The position numbers and the translations under genes are program-made. Below are positions 1 through 7,612 of a stretch of 64,000 nt of DNA, in pieces. A model generated the notes under the pieces. It was not told the origin of the DNA, searched no databases, and saw nothing but the letters and a program-made list of their open reading frames with translations. Each line of letters begins with the position of its first letter. Position 1 is the stretch's first letter. The stretch comes from Henriciella sp. (GTDB lineage: Bacteria; Pseudomonadota; Alphaproteobacteria; Caulobacterales; Hyphomonadaceae), in the NCBI GenBank assembly GCA_021776655.1, contig JAJFFK010000045.1, positions 1-64,000 on the forward strand, written 5' to 3'.

Positions 1-232
1 GATCTCGTTTATATGTTTGTCAGCCGATCCATTCGGCCCTGTTCTCGTTCTCATCATCAATCCCTCTATGGGTAACGATGAGCCAAAAACTCTCCCTTAG
101 CAAAACAACCTAATATGTCTCAAAGGCCATGACGGGATACACATCGCATTAAATAAGGTGGATTAAAAGATGGATGTAATAATTCATGTGCACTTATTAT
201 GCTGTATTAATTATATATTTCATTATTAATGG

Positions 233-304
233 TGCCGCGAGGGAGAATTGAACTCCCGACCTCATCATTACCAATGATGCGCTCTACCACTGAGCTACCG
301 CGGC
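233..304 (-). tRNA. tRNA-Thr (anticodon GGT)
   Basis: On the minus strand the sequence folds as a complete cloverleaf. A 7-bp acceptor stem starts GCCGCGG, the anticodon loop reads TTGGTAA on a CATCA/TGATG stem, and the T-loop is TTCAATT. The discriminator base is A and the CCA end is not encoded. GGT reads ACC/ACU, so this is a threonine tRNA. Confidence 0.95.
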
Positions 305-374
305 CTTTGTGATTGCCGGGGATTAGCTTAAGCAGGCGTGGATGAAAAGACCGTTTCTGGACAAAGACTGCAAT

Positions 375-515
375 ATGGCTGACAAACTCAAAACTGCAGA
401 ACGCGAAGCGCGTATGAAGGCAGCGCTGCGGGATAATTTGAAGCGCCGAAAAGCAGCATCGCGCAAACCAAAGAAAAGCGACGCGATGCGGGACAGACCT
501 GACAAGTCGTCCTGA
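375..515 (+). CDS. Small basic 46-residue protein (hypothetical)
   Basis: This short gene lies between two tRNA genes and on the opposite strand from them. It starts ATG and ends TGA, and the product begins MADKLKTAEREARMKAAL. It is strongly charged and rich in Lys, Arg and Ala, with no signal peptide or membrane segment, and probably forms one amphipathic helix followed by a basic tail. From memory it resembles a family of tiny alphaproteobacterial proteins of about 40 residues with an EREARLKAALRxNLxRRK pattern, whose function is unknown to me. Nucleic-acid binding is possible from the charge but is only inference. The lack of stops and the pattern match are the reasons for calling it. Confidence 0.65.
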   Translation: MADKLKTAEREARMKAALRDNLKRRKAASRKPKKSDAMRDRPDKSS

Positions 516-677
516 ACTCAGTCCAGAATGCGCAGTCTTTCCTGTCACCTACCCAAAGCAAGACAGCAAAAAACAAGAGTCCCAGATCGAACACAAAGTG
601 TTCGCAAGCCCGACCGGGTGCCGGGCGGTCGCCCGCCCCATCGGAAGCGCATCTTCGCGCGGCGCGATACATAAAAA

Positions 678-754
678 TGGCGACCCCTGCAGGACTCGAA
701 CCTGCGACCGTCCGCTTAGAAGGCGGGTGCTCTATCCAGCTGAGCTAAGGGGCC
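678..754 (-). tRNA. tRNA-Arg (anticodon TCT)
   Basis: Minus-strand cloverleaf with acceptor GGCCCCT paired to AGGGGTC, anticodon loop CTTCTAA and T-loop TTCGAGT. The CCA end is encoded at 678-680. TCT reads AGA/AGG, hence arginine. The 195 bases between this gene and the next one show no further gene. Confidence 0.95.
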
Positions 755-949
755 ATGCGGGGAGTGAGTACTGGACATCCTCTCGAAATCAAAGCGTTTT
801 TATGCGTCGCTTCAGTCAGGCAACTGACCCTGGTTTCGCACCGCATGAGCAAACCGGCGCACTTACGATATACGCGGCTCGACGGTTAGGTGGGCAACGC
901 CATCACGCGTCTTGTTACATGACTACCCAGTCGATGAAATCGTCGCGAA

Positions 950-1255
950 TTAATGCGTCCAGGGCTGTTTGCGTGTAGCGGAGAAGTTCTCTGAATATGA
1001 CTTGACCAGCCGCTTGTGCTCGCGGGCCTCTTCGACCGAGAAGGTGATGCCTTCACGCTTTGCATAGGCAATCGCTTGCTCACGCGTATCGAAATGCAGC
1101 CGGACTTGGCCGGTTGTGTCGTCAATGCTGGTCCAGCCCATAACCGGGTCGCAGACGCGTTTGGCATCAGACGAGAATTCCAGGACCCAGTCCTTGGTTT
1201 TGCCACGTCCCGATTGCATGGCCGATTTGGCGGGTTTGTAGATAGTCGCGTCCAT
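950..1255 (-). CDS. NDUFS4-like NADH dehydrogenase accessory subunit (ETC complex I conserved region)
   Basis: The 101-residue product matches the conserved core of the 18-kDa complex I accessory subunit (NDUFS4/ETC_C1 family): a Trp-containing WVLEF segment, the DPVMGWTSIDDT stretch, then F-T-REQAIAYAKREGI. In mitochondria this subunit sits on the peripheral arm of complex I near the NADH-oxidising module. In alphaproteobacteria the homologue is a small soluble protein encoded apart from the nuo operon, as here between two tRNA genes. There is no signal peptide or membrane segment, consistent with a cytoplasmic peripheral-arm location. The family assignment is confident; the exact position in the bacterial complex is inferred. 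Confidence 0.88.
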   Translation of the reverse strand: MDATIYKPAKSAMQSGRGKTKDWVLEFSSDAKRVCDPVMGWTSIDDTTGQVRLHFDTREQAIAYAKREGITFSVEEAREHKRLVKSYSENFSATRKQPWTH

Positions 1256-1275
1256 AAACCTACTCCGAGAGTAAA

Positions 1276-1352
<77 letters not shown>

Positions 1353-1395
1353 GCCTACCGATATACTGTCGGTTTTTTCCACCGCAACCCTATAT

Positions 1396-1827
1396 TTACG
1401 GTCTTCGCAATGTTCGAAATGTCGCATCTGCGCGCGCTACCAGCTTTTTGCCATCAACGCGCAATTCAGCCACCACTTGAACGATGCCGTCCGCCGTCGA
1501 CAGGACTCTCGGGTGCGCTTCCAACCAATCATGCAATCGCACCGTTTCGTAGAACTGAAGCGTCAGCTTCAATGTCACCGACATCTTATGTGTCGCCGCA
1601 TAAACCGCGACGGCTAAAGACCTGTCGGCAAAGGCGCTGGCCATGCCGCCGTGCAGAAAGCCCATGCCGTTACAGTGCCGGTCAAGAACGAACAGGCCGC
1701 TACGCAAGTCGCCATCAGCGCTCGCCTGAAAGACCGGGCCATTGTGGGGGGTGAACTTGCCGCGCGATTTGGCGAGAGCAAAGCCACCTGGTACGTTCAA
1801 ATGATCCGGAAGATCACTCTCCCGCAT
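1396..1827 (-). CDS. PaaI-family acyl-CoA thioesterase (hotdog fold)
   Basis: The 143-residue product has the hotdog thioesterase pattern: a CNGMGFLHGGMASAFADR segment (the HGG-x-AxLxD signature of PaaI/YbgC-type enzymes), then strands carrying TLKLTLQFYE and a C-terminal strand ending LVARADATF. Such enzymes hydrolyse acyl-CoA thioesters in the cytoplasm; the substrate cannot be read from the sequence. I start at the ATG giving MRESDLPDHL because that is where similarity begins. This start overlaps the stop of the upstream DUF192 gene by 14 bases, so the two are probably co-transcribed. Confidence 0.85.
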   Translation of the reverse strand: MRESDLPDHLNVPGGFALAKSRGKFTPHNGPVFQASADGDLRSGLFVLDRHCNGMGFLHGGMASAFADRSLAVAVYAATHKMSVTLKLTLQFYETVRLHDWLEAHPRVLSTADGIVQVVAELRVDGKKLVARADATFRTLRRP

Positions 1828-2287
1828 CGGCTTCGGTATTGCCGAAAATCGGGTGGATGACAGTATCGCCCGGCTGCAGATCAAGCGTCGCGGCCTGGCC
1901 ACCGTTAAGTTCCAGAACACTTTTTACCGGCACACCCGCAGAGATTGTGCGCAGCGATCCCGGCACCGCATTGCGCGCGATCATCTGAACCGTTCCGTCG
2001 GGCAGGATGAACAGCATGTCGAGCGGGATCAGCGTATTCTTCATATACATCGCCGGATCACGCGGCTGGCCAAAGTCGAACAACATGCCCTTGTCGTCAT
2101 CCATACTCTCGCGGTTCATCAGGCCGTAGCTGATCTCGTCCGGGTCATTGGCAAGCTCGATCGAAAACACGTGCTCTGTTTCACCACTTTGGATCGTCAG
2201 AGGCATGACCTCCATCGGATCGGCGAGAGCAGCAGGTAATGCGGCAACGGACAGGACGGCGAAAGCGGAAAAGACGTGTTTGATCAT
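1814..2287 (-). CDS. DUF192 periplasmic protein
   Basis: This 157-residue protein has a Sec signal peptide (MIKHVFSAFAVLSVAALPAALA, cleavage about residue 22) followed by a single DUF192 domain. Recognisable family signatures are the SYGLMNRESM segment, GMLFDFG, MYMKNTLIPLDMLF, and the late IHPIFGN region. DUF192 proteins are widespread small beta-barrel-like exported proteins whose biochemical role is still unclear, so none is claimed here. The gene overlaps the downstream thioesterase and is preceded by the cold-shock gene on the same strand about 45 bases away, so the three could form one transcript. Confidence 0.85.
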   Translation of the reverse strand: MIKHVFSAFAVLSVAALPAALADPMEVMPLTIQSGETEHVFSIELANDPDEISYGLMNRESMDDDKGMLFDFGQPRDPAMYMKNTLIPLDMLFILPDGTVQMIARNAVPGSLRTISAGVPVKSVLELNGGQAATLDLQPGDTVIHPIFGNTEADAGE

Positions 2288-2332
2288 GCCTGATCTCTAG
2301 CCCAATTGAACCGGCATCGGCAACTAGCTGGC

Positions 2333-2860
2333 TCAGATGCCGCCGCTTTTTCTGATCATCACGACATTGCGACCCTTTTGGCCCTCGCCGGTTGTAACGT
2401 ACAATACCATACCGGTTTCCAGTGTTTCAAGATCGGCTTTGCGCATCACCGAGATGTGGACGAAAACATCCTCATCGCTGCCAACAATATTCACAAAGCC
2501 GAAGCCTTTGGTCGTGTTGAACCATTTCACCACCGCTTCCTTGAACGCAATCGCCTCACCGCGCTCACGCGCAACCGCGGCGCGCGGACGGTCCATTTCG
2601 AGAATGTTCAGAACCTGCCAACCCTTGTCGCGCTGGGTCACGTCGCAAACGATGCGGGCGCCTTCATCGGCAGTGGCTTCGCCATAGGTGCGCAGGCAAG
2701 ACACGTGCAGCATAACATCGTTATGGAAGACGACGCCCTCTGCCGATTCCGGCAAAATAAAGCCATAGCCTTTGGCGATATCGAACCATTTGACATGGCC
2801 GATCATCCGAACGCTCTGCTCTGGCTCTTCTGAATCGATTGTCTCAGCCACCCTACTCAC
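2333..2860 (-). CDS. Two-domain cold-shock protein
   Basis: The 175-residue product has two cold-shock domains. The first is at about residues 18-88 (VKWFDIAKGYGFI is the RNP1-bearing strand; FHNDVMLHVS replaces the usual VFVHxS). The second is at about 107-170 (VKWFNTTKGFGFV, then DVFVHIS). Cold-shock domains bind single-stranded DNA or RNA and act as RNA chaperones in the cytoplasm. A tandem-domain Csp of this length is typical of alphaproteobacteria. The second domain keeps both RNP motifs, while the first has a divergent RNP2, so the two probably differ in affinity. The flanking tRNA-Glu lies upstream in the same orientation. Confidence 0.93.
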   Translation of the reverse strand: MSRVAETIDSEEPEQSVRMIGHVKWFDIAKGYGFILPESAEGVVFHNDVMLHVSCLRTYGEATADEGARIVCDVTQRDKGWQVLNILEMDRPRAAVARERGEAIAFKEAVVKWFNTTKGFGFVNIVGSDEDVFVHISVMRKADLETLETGMVLYVTTGEGQKGRNVVMIRKSGGI

Positions 2861-2962
2861 GCGCCATAACCCCCGTTTGGTTAATCATCTAAACCCATAC
2901 AAACAAATGAGTCACCTATAAGGCGACGGGCGAACTGCAAAATTATGACAGAGTTGTAAAAC

Positions 2963-3037
2963 TGGCACTCCCTAGGGGAATCGAACCCCTCTTTCCAGGT
3001 TGAAAACCTGGCGTCCTAACCGATAGACGAAGGGAGC
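2963..3037 (-). tRNA. tRNA-Glu (anticodon TTC)
   Basis: Minus-strand cloverleaf with acceptor GCTCCCT closed by a G-U pair, anticodon loop TTTTCAA on a CCAGG/CCTGG stem and T-loop TTCGATT. The CCA end is encoded at 2963-2965. TTC reads GAA/GAG, hence glutamate. Confidence 0.94.
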
Positions 3038-3170
3038 GCACGGCTTGAAAGGCGCGATATAGCTCCCGTCTTATGCCGTTGCAAGTGGATTTACAGAACG
3101 CCGGGTGGTTTTTTGCAGCATGGGTTCTCGCCAGGCTTGCCAACTCCGATTGCCCCCGCGCTGAGCGCTT

Positions 3171-3194
3171 GTTTTGCGAAGCCCTTCGCAAAAC
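3171..3194. repeat. Perfect hairpin in intergenic DNA
   Basis: GTTTTGCGAAG is followed, after two bases, by its exact complement CTTCGCAAAAC. It lies in the gene-free stretch between tRNA-Glu and the next gene and belongs with the repeat that follows. There is no adjacent T-run, so a terminator role is not supported. Confidence 0.6.
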
Positions 3195-3255
3195 CAAGAC
3201 CCCCGCAGCACCTGCGCCCGGTGCGCCGCTTGGCGTCCGGGAGAGATATTTGAAG

Positions 3256-3350
3256 TCTCCGATTGTCCCGGGCTTGACCCGGGATCTCGTGCGATTGAGT
3301 TCGCAAGCTCCGCCGGAGTTCCCGGGACACGCCCGGGACAGTCGGAGTTA
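3256..3350. repeat. Palindromic intergenic repeat (REP/BIME-like), copy 1
   Basis: The left arm reads CTCCGATTGTCCCGGGCTTG followed by ACCCGGGA; the right arm is its near-complement, ending in GCCCGGGACAGTCGGAG. Each arm itself contains CCCGGG palindromes, giving a compound hairpin of about 95 bases. A second copy with the same CCGGGCTTGACCCGGG core and CCCGGGACAGTCGG end lies at 12858-12955. No coding sequence is supported in 3040-3370; the open frames there are by-products of the GC-rich palindromes. Confidence 0.75.
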
Positions 3351-3372
3351 GGGATACAGCCCTGAGCCCGGT

Positions 3373-3840
3373 TCATGCGCGCAGCGCGGAACCTGCTTCG
3401 TCTTGCGTCGCCCGCAGGGCGTTAGCGCAAGATAAAACCAGAGCCCTGAGCCCGGGCCCATCCCGGATTGCCGGGCGCTCGCGAAGACAGACCTCAGCCG
3501 CCGCCGCGCCCAAAACCTTCGGCATAATAATCCACGCCTGCACGCCAAAGCCGGGCGCGTAGGCCGCTTCAATCCGCCAGCGCCAGAGATCCCGGCTTTC
3601 GCCGGGAAGGCGGGTGGAGAGATAATATTCGTGTAAATGTGGATAGAGGCTCGGCGTCCAGAGGCTTGGGTCGTCGCTCACGTGGCGGATATGAACCCGG
3701 CCATATCTGTCGACGGTGACCAAAACATCGCGCCCGGTCAAATCACCCCAGAGCGCGATGCGCCAGAGCTGCCAGAACAGCCAAGGCCAATAGAGCACGG
3801 GCACATTGGCATAGAGGTGGGGCTGTAACGCAAAATCCAT
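3373..3840 (-). CDS. Hypothetical protein, Trp-rich N-terminus
   Basis: I do not recognise this 155-residue protein. I start at the ATG giving MDFALQPHLYANVPVLYW; the longer reading upstream runs through repeat DNA. The first 35 residues are rich in Trp and aromatic residues (PVLYWPWLFWQLWRIALWG) and may be a membrane-associated or hydrophobic helix. The middle (RDVLVTVDRYGRVHIRHV) looks like paired beta strands. The last 35 or so residues are translated from GC-rich repeat sequence (AGCCCTGAGCCCGG occurs at 3442-3455 and again at 3358-3371 beyond the stop), so the native C-terminus may have been altered by repeat insertion. Confidence 0.5.
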   Translation of the reverse strand: MDFALQPHLYANVPVLYWPWLFWQLWRIALWGDLTGRDVLVTVDRYGRVHIRHVSDDPSLWTPSLYPHLHEYYLSTRLPGESRDLWRWRIEAAYAPGFGVQAWIIMPKVLGAAAAEVCLRERPAIRDGPGLRALVLSCANALRATQDEAGSALRA

Positions 3841-3913
3841 GGGCAGGAGTATAGGCCGGGTTTCAGAGGGGGGAGGATAAGTTTTTTTCGCACCCACCCC
3901 TAAAGTCCGCTGA

Positions 3914-4060
3914 TACCCGCGCAGGCGGGTGTCCATCGCCTGCGGGTGCGCCTAGGGTAATGGGCTGTTATCATTAGCATAACTCCCTGCACAGACACAT
4001 CCCACATGCCGCTTGGCAAAGCCCTCGCGATGGATACCTGCCTACGCAGGTATCGGCGGA
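3914..4060. repeat. Gene-free region with GC-rich inverted repeats
   Basis: The 436 bases between the hypothetical gene and pccB contain no gene I can support. Two short palindromes are visible: CCCGCGCAGGCGGG followed by CGCCTGCGGG (about 3916-3950), and GATACCTGCCTACGCAGGTATC (4024-4047). They resemble the ATGGATGCCTGCCTGCGCAGGC element at 36788-36820, which suggests one dispersed family. The remainder of the stretch shows nothing else. Confidence 0.6.
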
Positions 4061-4276
4061 TTTTGGGGGATTGGGGGAAAGATTGAGACGTAGGGCGGGC
4101 CTCGGCCCGCCGCAGTCGTCTTCGGGGGTGATAGAATTCATTACTGGGATTGGCGCTGCGGCCAACTTTAGTGATAATCAAGAAGATGGCCGACCACCAT
4201 GCGATACCAGTTTCATTCCGAGTCTGTAGCCTCTTACGGGTTGCTCCTAAAGAGACATTATCATTCATCTCTCCCC

Positions 4277-5809
4277 CTAAAGCGGAATATTATCGTGTTT
4301 TTTCCACGGGTTGCTCAGCTCTTTGCCTTTTAGGGTGCGCAGAGCTTTGGCGACTCTCTTTCTCGTCGAGTGCGGCATGATCACGTCGTCGATATAGCCT
4401 TTGCGGGCAGCGACGTAAGGGTTGGCGAAATTGTCTTCATAGCTTTTGGTATGCGCGGCGATCTTCTCGTCGTCACCGATGTCTTTGCGGAAGATGATCT
4501 CGACCGCGCCCTTAGCGCCCATCACCGCGATCTCTGCGGTTGGCCAGGCGTAATTGACGTCGCCGCGCAAGTGTTTGGAGCTCATCACATCATATGCGCC
4601 GCCATAGGCTTTGCGGGTGATCACGGTGACTTTCGGCACCGTCGCCTCGGCATAGGCGAACAGCAATTTCGCGCCATGCTTGATCAGGCCACCATATTCC
4701 TGCTTGGTGCCCGGCATGAAGCCCGGCACGTCCACAAAAGTGACAATCGGGATATTGAAACAATCACAGAAGCGCACAAAACGCGCCGCCTTGCGACTGG
4801 CATCAATATCGAGCACGCCGGCCAGCGTCATCGGCTGATTGGCAACCACGCCAACGGTTGAGCCCTCGATCCGGCCAAAGCCGCACAGAATATTGCCGCC
4901 AAAGGCCGGGCTGATCTCAAAGAAATCACCCTCATCGGCGGTTTTCTCGATCAGTTCACGCATATCATAAGGAGTGTTTGGATTGTCCGGGATCAATGTG
5001 TCGAGGCTGGGATCTTCACGCTCGATATTGTCATAGCTCGGGCGTTGGGGAACCTCTTCACGGTTCGATCCGGGCAGGAAATCAACCAGCCGCCGCATCT
5101 GCACCAGCGCTTCGATATCGTTCTCAAACGCGCCATCAACGACGCCGGATTTAACCGCATGCACCGAGGCCCCGCCCAGGGTTTCGTGGGTGACGTCTTC
5201 ATTGGTCACGGTTTTGACCACGTCAGGGCCGGTGACATACATATAGCTGGTATCCTTGACCATGAAGATGAAATCGGTCAGTGCTGGCGAATAAACATCG
5301 CCGCCAGCACACGGGCCCATGATGACAGAGATTTGCGGGATCACGCCGGATGACAGGACATTCTCCATGAAGATGTCGGCATAACCGGCAAGACTGTCGA
5401 CGCCTTCCTGGATACGTGCGCCGCCGGCATCGAAAATGCCGATCACTGGTGCGCCATTCTGCACCGCCATTTTCTGGACTTTGACGATCTTCTCCGACTG
5501 CGCCTTGGACAGCGAGCCGCCAAACACGGTGAAATCTTTCGAGAAGACGTAGACCAGACGGCCATTGATCGTGCCATGCCCAGTGACCACGCCGTCGCCG
5601 GGAATGCGCTGCTTGTCCATGCCAAAATCGTGGGAGCGATGGGTAACGAACATGTCAGTCTCTTCGAAGCTGTCTTCGTCCAACAAGAGGGCGACACGTT
5701 CACGCGCGGTCAGTTTGCCTTTGTCATGCTGGCGGGCGATTCGGGCTTCTCCGCCGCCAAGACGGGCGGCCTCACGGCGCGCTTCAAGCGCTTCGATCAC
5801 GTCATTCAT
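4277..5809 (-). CDS. pccB: Propionyl-CoA carboxylase beta subunit (carboxyltransferase)
   Basis: This full-length 510-residue carboxyltransferase matches PccB throughout: [20 protein letters not shown] near the N-terminus, [28 protein letters not shown] (acyl-CoA binding), [17 protein letters not shown] (oxyanion hole glycines), and in the C-terminal half [10 protein letters not shown] and [11 protein letters not shown]. With a biotinylated alpha subunit, not in this window, it carboxylates propionyl-CoA to methylmalonyl-CoA in the cytoplasm, feeding odd-chain fatty acid and branched amino-acid carbon into the TCA cycle. It stands alone here with nothing co-oriented close downstream. Distinguishing PccB from a closely related acyl-CoA carboxylase rests on overall similarity. 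Confidence 0.93.
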   Translation of the reverse strand: MNDVIEALEARREAARLGGGEARIARQHDKGKLTARERVALLLDEDSFEETDMFVTHRSHDFGMDKQRIPGDGVVTGHGTINGRLVYVFSKDFTVFGGSLSKAQSEKIVKVQKMAVQNGAPVIGIFDAGGARIQEGVDSLAGYADIFMENVLSSGVIPQISVIMGPCAGGDVYSPALTDFIFMVKDTSYMYVTGPDVVKTVTNEDVTHETLGGASVHAVKSGVVDGAFENDIEALVQMRRLVDFLPGSNREEVPQRPSYDNIEREDPSLDTLIPDNPNTPYDMRELIEKTADEGDFFEISPAFGGNILCGFGRIEGSTVGVVANQPMTLAGVLDIDASRKAARFVRFCDCFNIPIVTFVDVPGFMPGTKQEYGGLIKHGAKLLFAYAEATVPKVTVITRKAYGGAYDVMSSKHLRGDVNYAWPTAEIAVMGAKGAVEIIFRKDIGDDEKIAAHTKSYEDNFANPYVAARKGYIDDVIMPHSTRKRVAKALRTLKGKELSNPWKKHDNIPL

Positions 5810-5870
5810 TTAAAGTGTGCCTCCAGCAATTCGACCTGATTGTAATGCCGCCGCCAGCCATGACAAGACA

Positions 5871-5910
5871 AAGACGGCTCTACCGCCGGGGCAGAGCCGT
5901 CTTCTTCAAG
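5871..5910 (-). terminator. Rho-independent terminator of the 5926-6564 gene
   Basis: On the minus strand an 11-bp perfect stem AAGACGGCTCT (5893-5903) pairs with 5871-5881 across an 11-base loop. It is followed by TTTGTCTTGTC. It sits 23 bases after the stop of the minus-strand gene ending at 5926. Confidence 0.85.
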
Positions 5911-5925
5911 CTATGAGGAGGGGTC

Positions 5926-6564
5926 TCAGTAGCCGTAATCAGCTGGGCAATAGTCGCCGCGATTGTGGTCGTGGCCGACATGACGGCGGTCATAGGTGCG
6001 CCAGTCGCTTTGGTTGTAGCCACTATAGTCACGACGGCCCCTACGCGGGATGCCCTCGATATTTTTGACCGTGTTGCCACCGCGCACAGTACAGATCACA
6101 TCACGTTCGTACTCGCGGCGACGGCCTTCAAACTCAACGTCCTTGAACCTCACCCGGAACCCATGCGGGCCGATCTGCCGGGTGCTGGCGCGGCGCTCGA
6201 AATCGACATCAGAAAAGCCAATATAGTTGGCCTCGGCCAGGATCGCGCTGCGGCAGGCCCGAGTTGCCCGACGTTCAAGGCGGCGAACTTCGCGACTGTT
6301 TTGTCCATACTCGTTCAACTGATAGCCATAACCAGAGCGACCATGGTCGCGGTGGCGACGGTGACTCTGATGGCGGCGGCCAGAATTGCCATAGCTCGCT
6401 GAAAAACGGCCATTGGAACTGATCGAGAAACGGGTGTTGCCGTCCTGAACAGAGATCGTCGCCTCGGTGCGCTGGTTGTGATCAGCCAGAGCTGGGGCGG
6501 TGAGGAGCAGCGGCGCCGCGATGGCTAGCGCAGCTACTCGGGTTTTGATGACACGATTTATCAT
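5926..6564 (-). CDS. Secreted Arg/Tyr/Gly-rich hypothetical protein
   Basis: This 212-residue protein begins with a Sec signal peptide (MINRVIKTRVAALAIAAPLLLTAPALA). The next segment, about residues 30-90, is low in complexity and rich in Ser, Arg, His, Gly and Tyr. A more conserved-looking block follows (about 95-165: two Cys, in RACRSAILAEA and DVICTVRGG, that could form a disulfide in the periplasm). The tail is again Arg/Tyr/Asp-rich. I do not recognise the family, though small periplasmic proteins with a paired-Cys core and disordered flanks are common in this bacterial class. The start was chosen for the signal peptide; the frame extends further upstream without one. Confidence 0.7.
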   Translation of the reverse strand: MINRVIKTRVAALAIAAPLLLTAPALADHNQRTEATISVQDGNTRFSISSNGRFSASYGNSGRRHQSHRRHRDHGRSGYGYQLNEYGQNSREVRRLERRATRACRSAILAEANYIGFSDVDFERRASTRQIGPHGFRVRFKDVEFEGRRREYERDVICTVRGGNTVKNIEGIPRRGRRDYSGYNQSDWRTYDRRHVGHDHNRGDYCPADYGY

Positions 6565-6729
6565 GAGGTCACACAAACACACTCGATTGCAACCTGACGT
6601 GAGCGCCGCGTTTGGCTGGCATTCACGTTCGCAATGCAGCGGCAAGAATAAAAATCGACGGAATCCAGCAGGTCGGCGCGTTATACAGGCGGGTAAACAA
6701 TCAGGGACGCCCGCTTATAGGAGACAAAA

Positions 6730-6912
6730 ATGCTGAAAATCATCGCACTTACAACGCTGCTAGGACTGGCCGGATGCGCCACCAGAACCGTGGTTGTGGC
6801 CCCGAAAGTGGCCACCAGCGCACATCATGCGGGCCACAGCGCGCACTATGAACGCCATTGCCACAAACATCGCTGCCACAAGCACAAACATGGCAACAAG
6901 CATCACCCATAG
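6730..6912 (+). CDS. Small histidine-rich lipoprotein
   Basis: The 60-residue product has a lipoprotein signal peptide with lipobox LAGC (Cys16), predicting lipid anchoring after cleavage. The mature 45 residues contain 12 histidines and two further cysteines, concentrated in the last 30 residues (HYERHCHKHRCHKHKHG). The ATG is preceded by a good ribosome site, AGGAG, about eight bases upstream. The His/Cys clustering suggests binding of a transition metal such as zinc, copper or nickel at the membrane, but this is inference from composition. No metal transporter or sensor gene lies nearby. It converges with the GST gene, stop to stop, three bases apart. Confidence 0.75.
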   Translation: MLKIIALTTLLGLAGCATRTVVVAPKVATSAHHAGHSAHYERHCHKHRCHKHKHGNKHHP

Positions 6913-6915
6913 CGT

Positions 6916-7581
6916 TTAAGCGTAGGCGTATGGTCCGCCAGTTTCCAGCGCCTTGGCATAGGCGGGCCGCGCGTGGATGCGCTCAAGAAAGGCCTTGATA
7001 TTGGGGGCGTTATCTAGCGGCGCGCGGCTGCCGGCGGCTTCGAGTGGGAAGCTCATCATGATGTCGGCGGCAGTGAACTGGTCGCCGACAAACCACCCCG
7101 TCTTGGCCAGCGAGGCTTCCCAATAGCCGATATGCTCTTTCAGGCGCGGATCGACAAAGCCGTCCTCAGCACCTTTGGCGACACGGCGCACCAGTGGCCG
7201 CATCAGGCCGGGCGCGCGGGCGGGCAACATCTGGAACACCAGCTTAAGCAAGAGCGGCGTCATCGCAGACCCTTCGGCATAATGTAGCCAATAGGTCAGG
7301 TCGCGGGCCGCCGCAGACCCGCGCGCCGCGTGCAGCTTGTGCTCGCTATCTTGGGTCTCAAGCAGATATTCGAATATCGCCCCGGTTTCGGCAATCACCG
7401 CATCACCATCAGAAACCACTGGCGACTTACCGAGAGGATGGATGGCGTAAAGCTCCGGCGGGCCCAGATTAGTCTTGGTATCACGCTCGTAACGCTTGAC
7501 CTCATAGGCAACGCCGATCTCCTCCAGCAACCACAGGACACGCTGCGAGCGCGAGTTTTCGAGATGGTGAATTGTGATCAT
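6916..7581 (-). CDS. Glutathione S-transferase family protein
   Basis: The 221-residue product has an N-terminal thioredoxin-like GST domain (about 1-80; NSRSQRVLWLLEE, then HPLGKSPVV with the cis-Pro, then AETGAIFEYL, where E-T/S contacts the glutathione gamma-glutamyl group). An alpha-helical C-terminal domain follows, with the FTAADIMMSFPLEAA hydrophobic staple/N-cap. The catalytic position carries Ser (N-S-R-S). I start at the second candidate ATG (MITIHHLENSRS) because it begins at the first beta strand. It is the last of four minus-strand genes (DUF4345, HAD, ATP12, GST), 31 bases after ATP12. The substrate is unknown. Confidence 0.9.
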   Translation of the reverse strand: MITIHHLENSRSQRVLWLLEEIGVAYEVKRYERDTKTNLGPPELYAIHPLGKSPVVSDGDAVIAETGAIFEYLLETQDSEHKLHAARGSAAARDLTYWLHYAEGSAMTPLLLKLVFQMLPARAPGLMRPLVRRVAKGAEDGFVDPRLKEHIGYWEASLAKTGWFVGDQFTAADIMMSFPLEAAGSRAPLDNAPNIKAFLERIHARPAYAKALETGGPYAYA

Positions 7582-7612
7582 GATGGGTGTCCTTGGGTTA
7601 TCTGGGTATAGT

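Noticed and set aside
2943-3376. Several 60-100 residue frames on both strands in the repeat island
   Set aside because: They run through tRNA-Glu and GC-rich palindromes and have no ribosome sites or recognisable sequence.
4370-4861. Plus-strand frame of 163 residues opposite pccB
   Set aside because: It is antisense to a strongly conserved carboxyltransferase and shows no family pattern; long opposite frames are expected in GC-rich codons.
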